Source: CAZXVW01 sp964644025 (GTDB lineage Bacteria > Acidobacteriota > Terriglobia > Bryobacterales > Bryobacteraceae). From it: a stretch of DNA of 24,459 bases. A program made the translations under genes and the position numbers. The notes under the pieces are model-generated. The model ran no database searches, was not told the DNA's origin, and saw nothing but the letters and a program-made list of their open reading frames with translations. Shown here in pieces: positions 6,243-13,068 of this stretch. The stretch spans positions 1-24,459 of the forward strand of contig CAZXVW010000045.1 in the NCBI GenBank assembly GCA_964644025.1, read 5' to 3'. Within the stretch, counting starts at the first letter, position 1. The number at the start of each line of letters is the position of its first letter.

Positions 6243-7487
6243 TTACACGCCCGTCATATCCCGCAGCGTGATCGCTACCAGCGCCAGGGTCAGGCCGATC
6301 ATGATCACCACCGAGGCCCAGGCAATGAGGTTGTAGCCGCGCGAGTTGGTCCACTCCTTCATCAGGCCCTTCTTGTTCACCAGGATGATCATGAAGATCA
6401 GTACGAACGGCAGCAGAACCCCGTTGATGACCTGGGAGAACAAGATCATGTCGATCAGCGGAAAGTTCGGCAGCAGGATCACGCCGGCCCCCACCACCAC
6501 CAAGAACCCAAACAGGTAGTAGAAGATCGGCGCTTCCCGAAAGCGGTGGTTCACGCCCGACGGGAAGCCGAGACCCTCGCAAATCGTGTAGGCCGTCGAC
6601 AGGGGAAGAATGCAGGCGGCAAACAGCGAGGCGTTGAATAGGCCGGCGCTGAACAGCAGAAAAGCGTAGCGGCCGAAAGGCTTGAGCGCCAGCGCCGCTT
6701 CGGAGGCGTCATGGATATCCCGCGGCTGGACGCTCCAGATCGCCCCCGCACACGCCACGATGATGAAAAAGGCAATGATCACCATCACGATACAGCCAAC
6801 AATCACCTCCACCCGCGATTCGCGGTATTCCCGCGCGGTAATCCCTTTCTCCACCACCGACGCCTGCAAGTAGAATTGCATCCACGGCGCCACCGAGGTG
6901 CCCACCATGCCGATCAGCATCGTGATATAGCCCGGGTCCAGCAGCCAGACCGGCCGGACGCTGTAAAACAGGGCTTCCTTCCAGTTCGGCCGCACCAGGA
7001 TCCCCGCAATGATGTAGGCTACGAACAGCGAGCAGGCGAACAGAAAGACCTTTTCAATCCGGTCGTACGTGCCCTTCACCACCAGCAGCGAAACCGCCAC
7101 GGCGCTGATCGGCACGGTGATATAGCGGCTCACGTGGAATAGCTCCAGCGAGCTGGCGATGCCGGCAAAATTCGCCATCACGTTGGTCAAATTGGCCAGC
7201 AGCAGCGCCGCCATCAGGAAGAACGTGGCCCGGAGCCCGAACTCCTCCCGAATCAGGTCCGACAACCCCTTGCCCGTTACCGCTCCCATCCGGGAGCACA
7301 TCTCCTGGGTGACGATCAGCAGGAAAGTGATCGGAATCAGCGTCCACAGCGGCAGGTAGCCCCACCGCGCGCCCGCCTGGGAATAGGTAAAGATTCCGCC
7401 GGCGTCATTGTCAACGACCGCGGTGATGAAGCCCGGCCCGAGGACGGCAAAGAATATCCCGATGTGGTAGCGGAACCGTTTCAGCAT
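6243..7487 (-). CDS. Nramp (SLC11)-related divalent cation transporter, probably Mg2+-permissive
   Basis: 414 residues with about 11 membrane helices and clear Nramp fold features: LGPGF opening helix 1, then the helix-1 break, and helix 6 with VGTSVAPWMQFYLQ. In Mn/Fe-selective Nramps helix 1 has DPGN; here it is DAGG (Asp28 kept, Asn replaced by Gly31). In helix 6 the metal-binding Met of MPH is replaced by Ala200 (APW). Published work on Nramps shows that this Met excludes Ca2+ and Mg2+, and SLC11-related Mg2+ transporters lack the usual site. The gene directly follows, 63 bases downstream, a gene for the soluble regulatory part of a MgtE-like Mg2+ channel, which independently suggests Mg2+. 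Mn2+ uptake cannot be excluded. The ribosome site is weak. Confidence 0.88.
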   Translation of the reverse strand: MLKRFRYHIGIFFAVLGPGFITAVVDNDAGGIFTYSQAGARWGYLPLWTLIPITFLLIVTQEMCSRMGAVTGKGLSDLIREEFGLRATFFLMAALLLANLTNVMANFAGIASSLELFHVSRYITVPISAVAVSLLVVKGTYDRIEKVFLFACSLFVAYIIAGILVRPNWKEALFYSVRPVWLLDPGYITMLIGMVGTSVAPWMQFYLQASVVEKGITAREYRESRVEVIVGCIVMVIIAFFIIVACAGAIWSVQPRDIHDASEAALALKPFGRYAFLLFSAGLFNASLFAACILPLSTAYTICEGLGFPSGVNHRFREAPIFYYLFGFLVVVGAGVILLPNFPLIDMILFSQVINGVLLPFVLIFMIILVNKKGLMKEWTNSRGYNLIAWASVVIMIGLTLALVAITLRDMTGV

Positions 7488-7550
7488 CAGCAGTGTCTTT
7501 CATTTGTCGATCCACAATCCGTTCACGGTGCAACGGGCCGACCGCCCGGC

Positions 7551-8792
7551 TCACTTCTCCCGCAGCACGGTAATGATGTCGTCGGCGGTGATCACGCCTT
7601 CCAGCTTGCCTTCCTCATCCACCACCGGCAAGCTCAACAGGTTGTACTTGTCGAACAACTCGGTGATCCGTTTCTGATCCTCGTCCAGCGGAACCGAAAT
7701 CCTCGTCTCGCTGGCCAGTTCCTTGAGCGGCGTCGTCTCGGAAGCCACGAAGAGTTTTCCCAGGGGCACCACTCCCACCAGCTTGTCCTCAGCGTCCACC
7801 AGGAACAGCGTGTTCACGGTATCGAGCAGCTCCTCGTTGCCTTTCAACGCGGCGAAGGCGTCGGCCACGGTGGCGTTTTCGTGCAGCTTCACGAACTCCG
7901 TGTTCATCAGCCCGCCGGCCGAATCCTCCTCGAATTCGAGCAGCTCGCGGACCTCGGCCTTCGGTTCGGTTTCCATTTCGTCGAATATCTCCTCGCTGGT
8001 CTGCTCCTCCAGCTCCCCGAGCACGTCGGCGGCCTCGTCGGGAGCCATCTCCTCGACAATGTCGGCGGCGCGCTCCGGATCCAGCGACTCCAGAATGCTG
8101 GTCTGAATCTCCGGCTCGACCTCCGAAAGGGCATCCGCGGCCACCTCCTCGTCGATCGCCTCAAAGATCGCCTCACGGTCCTCCGGGCTGAGATCTTCCA
8201 CGATGTCGGCCAGGTCAGCCGGGTGCATCTTCTCCAGCAAATCGTTCGTGATGTTGAGCCGCAGCCGCCGCTGGGGATCCGGCTCGACGATGTTGCAGAA
8301 CTCCCACGGGATCGAGTTCGGCGAAATCACGATTTGCAACTTGCGGATCCACGTGGGGGGCAACAGCCCCTGGAAAATCCGGCGGAACACGCTGCGCAGG
8401 CCGATGTCTACCTCGGCAATCCGCAACTCATCGTGGCCGCCGGTGCGCCGGACCTCGAAGGTCACATCCGTGACCCGGACGACTTTCCGGCCCTGGGCAT
8501 CGATGATCTGCTGATCCAGCAAGTCCCGGACGATCCGCAGCATGTACTCGTCGGAATGGTATGGGGTGAGCTGCTCGTCGCGCAGGTAGATGCCCTTCAG
8601 TGAAATGGATTGAACCTGGTCGTGGCGGATGGTCAGCCACGCCCAGCCCCCGCCGATGAGAAAGCGGTCGACGCGAACCGGATCGATCAGGGGAACCAGG
8701 GCGGCATCCTTGACACGGCCGATCTTCCGGCCCTTGAGGTCGAAAACCTTGAGGCCCACCAGCTCCGTAAGGTAGAGGTAGTTACCCGCCAT
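7551..8792 (-). CDS. PRC-barrel / MgtE N-domain / CBS-pair cytosolic regulatory protein
   Basis: 413 residues with no membrane helix. Domain order: two PRC-barrel-like beta domains (about 3-75 and 80-160, e.g. ELVGLKVFDLKGRKIGRVKD and DAQGRKVVRVTDV), a MgtE_N superhelix (about 185-290; repeated DLADIVEDLSPEDREAIFEA, ERAADIVEEM, EAADVLGEL units and the hallmark EEDSAGGLMNTEFV), then two CBS motifs (about 300-350 and 355-410, ending VVDEEGKLEGVITADDIITV). In MgtE channels the same N-CBS cytosolic unit binds Mg2+ and gates the pore; here the pore domain is absent and the next gene is an Nramp-like transporter, so it is probably a trans-acting cation sensor. The start is uncertain: ATG 8792 has no clear ribosome site, nor does an in-frame GTG at 8828. 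Confidence 0.87.
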   Translation of the reverse strand: MAGNYLYLTELVGLKVFDLKGRKIGRVKDAALVPLIDPVRVDRFLIGGGWAWLTIRHDQVQSISLKGIYLRDEQLTPYHSDEYMLRIVRDLLDQQIIDAQGRKVVRVTDVTFEVRRTGGHDELRIAEVDIGLRSVFRRIFQGLLPPTWIRKLQIVISPNSIPWEFCNIVEPDPQRRLRLNITNDLLEKMHPADLADIVEDLSPEDREAIFEAIDEEVAADALSEVEPEIQTSILESLDPERAADIVEEMAPDEAADVLGELEEQTSEEIFDEMETEPKAEVRELLEFEEDSAGGLMNTEFVKLHENATVADAFAALKGNEELLDTVNTLFLVDAEDKLVGVVPLGKLFVASETTPLKELASETRISVPLDEDQKRITELFDKYNLLSLPVVDEEGKLEGVITADDIITVLREK

Positions 8793-9050
8793 CTGGGAAC
8801 GTCCGTGTCCATAGCCAATCGTGAGCACGCCGCGGGCGTTTCCAGAATCAGCCAGCCTCTCGCGGTGCGCTCTACATCACATGCCTACCCAAATTATCAC
8901 TATGCCTCATCCGGCGCCGGCCCTGCAAGGCGTAATGGCAAACAACACCGGAAATCCGGCTCCCGCGGCCGTTGCCTGACGTTCGGCTCCGGCGACGCCG
9001 CCCAAGCTGACACAGTAGAATGAAGTGACCAGCGAGCCGGAGGCGATTCC

Positions 9051-9443
9051 ATGGCGAACCAGCAACAACTCCAGATTCTGAAACGCGACGTGGACGAGTG
9101 GAACCGGTGGCGGGCCGCCAACGCCCGGCTCATTCCGGACCTGACCGGAGCCAATCTCCACCTGGCGGATCTTGCCCTGGCCAACCTCGCCGGCGCCCGG
9201 CTTACCGGCGCCGACCTGACGCTGGCTGACCTCGAGGGCGCCGATCTTCGCGGCGCGGACCTGAGCCGCGCCAACCTGGCGGGCGCCCGCCTCATCGGGA
9301 TCGATCTCGAAGGCGCTGATCTTTCCGGCGCCGACATCCGCACGGCCGAGGACCTGACCCAGGAACAGCTCAACGCTACCGGCGGCGACGCCGCTACCGT
9401 GCTTCCTCCGGGTCTCGAGCGGCCCGCCTCCTGGCTTGCGTAG
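9051..9443 (+). CDS. Pentapeptide repeat protein
   Basis: 130 residues. After an amphipathic N-terminal segment (LKRDVDEWNRWRAAN) there are about 13 consecutive A(D/N)LxX pentapeptides from residue 31 to 96 (for example GADLRGADLSRANLAGARL), which fold into a right-handed quadrilateral beta-helix. The C-terminal tail DLTQEQLNATGGDAATVLPPGL is the common closing module of these proteins. No membrane or catalytic part is visible and function is unknown; some relatives bind gyrase, but nothing here shows that. The start is fixed by GGAGG 6 bases upstream. A TAGAAT at 9016-9021 is a possible -10 box without a good -35 partner. The 8793-9050 gap before it holds no convincing gene. Confidence 0.88.
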   Translation: MANQQQLQILKRDVDEWNRWRAANARLIPDLTGANLHLADLALANLAGARLTGADLTLADLEGADLRGADLSRANLAGARLIGIDLEGADLSGADIRTAEDLTQEQLNATGGDAATVLPPGLERPASWLA

Positions 9444-9455
9444 GCGGGCGCGCGA

Positions 9456-9499
9456 GGCCGCGCCGCTGCCGGTTCGCCTCCCGGGTTACGGGCGCGGCC
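9456..9499. terminator. GC-rich inverted repeat between convergent genes
   Basis: Perfect 9-bp arms GGCCGCGCC (9456-9464) and GGCGCGGCC (9491-9499) with a 26-base loop, in the 86 bp between the ends of the pentapeptide gene and the TIM-barrel gene. No T-run follows, so a terminator role is only suggested by position. Confidence 0.3.
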
Positions 9500-9529
9500 C
9501 TCTCGATCCCCTCCAGTGCGCGCCGGGCC

Positions 9530-10579
9530 TCAGGAAATCCCGAGAATCCTGCGGTTCTTCTCCACGTCGGCCGCCGCGCCGGCGAAATCGTCGAACGCTT
9601 TCTTCGGAACCTCGATCAGCATCGAGCGGATGAACGGCGCGCCCTCGGCCGCCCCCTGGGCCGCGTCCTTGAAGCAGCATTCCCATTCCAGCACCGCCCA
9701 TGAGCTGTAGCCCACCGCCGTCAGCCGCGTGAACACCTGCTTGAAGTCCACCTGGCCGTCGCCGAGGCTCCGGAAGCGCCCCGGCCGCTGCTTCCAGTCC
9801 TGGTAACCGCCGTAGACGCCGCTGCGCGCCGACGGCCGGAACTCGGCGTCCTTGACGTGGAAGGCTTTGATGAATTCGCCGTAGGCGTCAATGTAGCCGA
9901 TGTAGTCCAGGCACTGGAGGACGAAGTGGGACGGGTCGTACAGGATGTTGGCGCGCGGGTGGTTGCCGACGGCTTCCCGAAACCGCTCGAACGTCGCTCC
10001 GTCGTGCAGGTCTTCGCCGGGATGGATCTCGTAGGCCAGGTCCACGCCGCGCTCGTCCGCGTAATCGAGGATCGGTTTCCACCGCCGGGCCAGTTCCTTG
10101 AATCCTTCATCCACCAGCCCGGCCGGCCGCTGCGGCCACGGATACATGGTGTGCCACAGGAACGCGCCACTGAACGTGGGCACGACGCTCAGCCCCAGGT
10201 TGGCCGAAGCCTGGATCACGAGCTTCATCTGCTCCACGGCCCACTCGGTGCGCGCCTTCGGATTTCCGCGCACTTCCGGGGCGGCGAAGGCGTCGAACAG
10301 TTCGTCATAAGCCGGGTGGACGGCCACGAGCTGTCCTTGCAGGTGGGATGCCAGCTCGGTGATCGCCAACCCCTGACATTGCCCTTTCAGTTCGTCGCAA
10401 TAGTCTTTGGACTGGGCGGCCTTGTTGAGATCCATCACCCGGCCGTCCCAGGAAGGCAACTGCACTCCGATGTAGCCCAGCGACTTCGCCCACGCTGCGA
10501 TCGACGGCAGGCTGTTAAACGGTTCTTCATCGCCCATGAACTGGGCCAGGAATATCGCGGGTCCCTTGATCTGTGCCAT
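9530..10579 (-). CDS. Sugar phosphate isomerase/epimerase-like TIM-barrel enzyme (AP endonuclease 2 superfamily)
   Basis: 349 residues of the xylose-isomerase-like TIM-barrel family, whose members isomerise, epimerise or dehydrate sugars and inositols using a divalent metal. Predicted metal ligands are visible at strand ends: Glu184 (AYEIHPGED), Asp215 (ILYDPSHF), His241 (AFHVKDAEF) and Glu298 or Glu300 (VLEWEC). The N-terminus has IAAWAKSLGYIGVQL, the usual first barrel strand phrase. The start is ATG 10579, with GAGGAGAG shortly before it; an in-frame extension to 10897 is low-complexity and runs through the heptamer repeat, so it is rejected. No signal peptide, so cytoplasmic. Exact substrate cannot be told; relatives often sit with oxidoreductases of the Gfo/Idh family, none of which is seen here. 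Confidence 0.88.
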   Translation of the reverse strand: MAQIKGPAIFLAQFMGDEEPFNSLPSIAAWAKSLGYIGVQLPSWDGRVMDLNKAAQSKDYCDELKGQCQGLAITELASHLQGQLVAVHPAYDELFDAFAAPEVRGNPKARTEWAVEQMKLVIQASANLGLSVVPTFSGAFLWHTMYPWPQRPAGLVDEGFKELARRWKPILDYADERGVDLAYEIHPGEDLHDGATFERFREAVGNHPRANILYDPSHFVLQCLDYIGYIDAYGEFIKAFHVKDAEFRPSARSGVYGGYQDWKQRPGRFRSLGDGQVDFKQVFTRLTAVGYSSWAVLEWECCFKDAAQGAAEGAPFIRSMLIEVPKKAFDDFAGAAADVEKNRRILGIS

Positions 10580-10720
10580 AGCTCTCCTCTTCAGTTCGCC
10601 GAGCGCCCGCCGCCCACAGCCGCGGGCCGCTCTCGTCCGCTCTCCATCGTATGCCATCCGCCCCCGCCTTGACCACCCGTGGCGCAGCCCGCTGCTGCGC
10701 CGCGCCCATCGGCATTGATC

Positions 10721-10783
10721 GCTGGTCTGTGGTCGCTGGTCAGTGGTCGGTGGTCGCTGGTGTGTGGTCGGTGGTACGTGGTT
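10721..10783. repeat. Degenerate heptamer tandem repeat, nine units of NNTGGTC
   Basis: Nine back-to-back 7-base units: GCTGGTC, TGTGGTC, GCTGGTC, AGTGGTC, GGTGGTC, GCTGGTG, TGTGGTC, GGTGGTA, CGTGGTT. The TGGT core is invariant while the first two bases vary. No spacers, so it is not CRISPR. It is entirely intergenic. Confidence 0.8.
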
Positions 10784-10799
10784 TTGAGACTGGGTTGGC

Positions 10800-10833
10800 G
10801 GGAGCCGGGCTCCCACGCGGACCGCGAGTCCGC
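10800..10833. repeat. Two adjacent short GC-rich hairpins
   Basis: GGGAGC-CGG-GCTCCC (10800-10814) is followed two bases later by GCGGAC-CGCGA-GTCCGC (10817-10833). Both are perfect 6-bp stems. The second ends in GAGTCCGCCCCAC; a near-identical GACTCCGCCCCAC occurs at 23014-23026, suggesting a dispersed extragenic element. Confidence 0.5.
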
Positions 10834-10888
10834 CCCACAGTCGGGACAGGCGTCGCGACTCGTCTCGGCAGACCGAAGCCTGAGCACC

Positions 10889-10947
10889 TACCCCCATCGA
10901 CCCCTGTGGAATACCCCCTTTGGCAACAATGGAATAGCAAGGGGGTA
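10889..10947. promoter_or_regulatory. TACCCCC operator-like cluster with a 9-bp perfect inverted repeat
   Basis: Half-site TACCCCC occurs at 10889-10895 and again 23 bp later at 10912-10918; the inverse GGGGGTA is at 10941-10947. The last two are part of a perfect inverted repeat, TACCCCCTT (10912-10920) and AAGGGGGTA (10939-10947), with an 18-base centre. It lies 93 bp upstream of the HAF/PEP-CTERM start and may bind a regulator of that gene. No clear -35/-10 pair was found between it and the start. Confidence 0.45.
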
Positions 10948-11039
10948 CTGGAACCTGTAACCCTGAAATTCCTCTGGTGCGTAGTCGGCCGGAGCTATTG
11001 TGTTATGCCTCGTCGGCCTTCATACTGTCTAGTGTTCCT

Positions 11040-12233
11040 ATGAGAGAACGAGACAGAAATGAGTCAACGCCGGTCGTGGTGTTGATCATTCTCGCTCTGC
11101 TTCTGGCCACCGGGAGCCGGCCGGCGAGAGGGTCCACCATACTTTACGAGGTCACCGGGCTCGGCACCCTGGGCGGGGTGGAGAGCACCGCGTTCGCCAT
11201 CAACGATTCCGGCGCCGCGGCCGGCCGCTCGAAGCTCCCCTCGAACCGCGACGCCGCCTTTGTGGCCAGCGGCGGCGTGATGAGCAACCCGGGCCTGCTG
11301 CCGGGCGCGAGCGAAAGCAGCGCCCGGGGGATCAACAATACCGGCCAGGTGGTCGGCACCTCTTACCGGAACGGGCGCGCCCGGGCCACTTTATGGGACG
11401 GTGGAGAGACTGTGGATCTCGGGGATCTCGGCGGCGGCGACTCCTATGCGACGGGCATCAACAACAGCGGCCAGATCGTGGGCGGAGCGGCCACGGCCGG
11501 CGGACAAGGCCATGCCTTCCTGTACGACGGCGGAACGTTCACCGATGTGGGCGCCGAGTGGCCGGGCGGTTGGAGCGCCGCTTACGGCGTCAATGACGCA
11601 GGCGCGGTCGCCGGTTACGGAGAGCTGGCGCCGGGCGTATTCCGCGGTTTCCTCTGGGATGAAGAAGCGGGGATCACCACGCTCGGAACCCTGGGTGGGG
11701 CCAGCAGCTACGCATTCGATATCAATGACTCCGGCCAGGTGGTCGGTCACGCCAGTCTGCCGAACGGCTATCTCCACGCCTTCTTCTACGACGGCGGCGT
11801 AATGACGGACCTGGGAACGCTGGGCGGTGGCTCCAGTTTTGCTTACGGGGTCAACGACGCCGGGGACGTGGTGGGTTACTCCTGGTGGGACGGCGGTCCC
11901 CATACGCGCGCCTTTCTCTGGTCCAACGGCTTCATGACGGATCTCAATGAGCTGTTGCTGGACGGCGCGAACTGGGAACTGCTCGAGGCCTACGCGATCA
12001 ACAACGCCGGGCAGATTGTCGGCGCGGGAATCCATGGCGGCCAAAGAATGGCTTTCCGCCTGGACCCGGTCCCGGCGATCGATGATCCGCCGCCCGCGCT
12101 GCCAGCGACGCTTTCGCTGGACACGATCAGCCAGGACATCCCCCTGGCCCACAACCCGGAACCCAATACCGCCGTCATGGTGATTTCCGGGCTCGCCCTG
12201 ATTACTGCCGGCTTCCTGCGGCGCCGCCGAAAC
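11040..12233 (+). CDS. Secreted HAF-repeat beta-propeller protein with PEP-CTERM sorting signal, 3' end in assembly gap
   Basis: 398 codons from ATG 11040 to the gap. A signal peptide (hydrophobic VVVLIILALLLATG, about residues 13-26) is followed by seven copies of the HAF repeat motif, roughly A-x-x-INDSGQVVG (for example AFDINDSGQVVGHA, AYGVNDAGDVVGYS), separated by strands such as DLGTLGGG and AFLYDGG. These repeats form extracellular beta-propeller-like proteins. The C-terminus has PEP (373-375), a hydrophobic helix and RRRR: the PEP-CTERM signal processed by exosortase and used to place proteins at the cell surface or in extracellular matrix. An upstream in-frame GTG at 10977 would put extra residues before the signal peptide, so the ATG is preferred. 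The stop codon is missing because the sequence runs into N bases, but very few residues should be lost. Confidence 0.88.
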
Positions 12234-12333
12234 NNNNNNNNNNNNNNNNNNNNNNNNNNNNNNNNNNNNNNNNNNNNNNNNNNNNNNNNNNNNNNNNNNN
12301 NNNNNNNNNNNNNNNNNNNNNNNNNNNNNNNNN
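12234..12333. other. Assembly gap of 100 N
   Basis: Exactly 100 N bases, the conventional length for a scaffold gap of unknown size. It falls between the 3' ends of two converging genes, and any reading frame passing through it is artificial. Confidence 0.98.
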
Positions 12334-13016
12334 CCCTCGCCATAGGCGAGGCCCGCCGCCTCGCCGCGGGCGCGCGTCCAGCGCTCCATCGCCTCCAGGT
12401 ACTCATCGATGCCGTGCTGCCGCCGCAGCCACTCGCGCTGGGAAGCGTGGCAGGCGAGCATCTGCTTTTTCACTTCGAAGGTGGAGGCGATGTCCACGAT
12501 GAAGTCCGGCGTCACGGGTTTTCCCTCGCGGTCGATCCCGGCGACCGGATCCATGAAATACAGGTGCGGAATGGCGGCCAGCGGGGGGGCGGGATCGTAA
12601 CTGCTGGTCGAGTAGTTCGGGGCCGGGGCGCCGAAACAGGCGTCGCGCACCAGCGCGCTGGTAGTTTCGTGATCGCACATATAGTCGATCGGCGAGGCGG
12701 TCAGCACCACGTCGGGCCTGGCCCGCCGCAGGATGGCGGTGATGCGCCGGCGGGAGGCGTCGTCGCTGAAGATGACCAGGTCGCGAAACTCCGCGCAGAG
12801 ATACTCGGCCCCGAGCAGGGCCGCGGCGGCTTGCGCTTCTCCCCGCCGGATCCGCGCGATCGCCTCCGCGCCCAGCTCGGAGGAGCCGCAATCGCCCGGG
12901 GTCAGCGTGGCGATGGTGAGCGAGTGCCCGCGCTCGGCCAGCAACGCCAGCGTCCCGCCGGCCAGGATTTCGCAATCGTCGGGGTGGGCGTGAATGGCAA
13001 GAATGCGAGCGGCCAT
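12334..13016 (-). CDS. PIG-L family N-acetylglucosaminyl deacetylase, C-terminus lost in gap
   Basis: 227 residues are visible from ATG 13016; the end lies in the gap. This family uses a zinc ion to remove acetyl groups from N-acetylglucosamine-containing glycans or small molecules. The zinc motif HAHPDD (9-14; His11, Asp13 and Asp14) and the second site SPIDYMCDHETTS (108-120; His116) are present, along with TLTPGDCGSSE (38-46). The strand-turn start MAARILAIHAHPDD is the usual N-terminus, with no signal peptide. Substrate may be a thiol precursor such as the bacillithiol intermediate or a glycan; the sequence does not decide. Genes on this strand upstream begin with pntB, 52 bases away, but in the order pnt operon then PIG-L, so read-through is possible. 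Confidence 0.87.
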
Positions 13017-13068
13017 AAAGCCGAGTTTATCAGTCCGGCCCCGCCGCCAGCGCCCGGATCGCCGGGCC

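Larger units (their letters stand above)
10580..11039. other. 460-bp gene-free region with repeats and operator-like sites
   Basis: This stretch separates two divergent genes. In order it holds the ribosome site of the TIM-barrel gene, an unstructured GC-rich part, a 63-bp heptamer array, two adjacent GC hairpins, and three TACCCCC half-sites close to the HAF/PEP-CTERM gene. Frames crossing it translate to low-complexity peptides and are not genes. Confidence 0.7.

Noticed and set aside
10721..10783. Possible CRISPR array
   Set aside because: Units are 7 bases and directly adjacent with no spacers, and no cas gene is near.
10580..10897. N-terminal extension of the TIM-barrel protein
   Set aside because: It translates the heptamer repeat into low-complexity peptide, and a ribosome site precedes the ATG at 10579.
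10912..10947. Sigma-54 promoter in TGGCAACAATGGAATAGC
   Set aside because: GG and GC elements are three bases too far apart for the -24/-12 spacing.
11391..13016. Long minus-strand frame across the gap (541 codons)
   Set aside because: The part left of the gap is antisense to the HAF gene; only the PIG-L part from 12334 is real.
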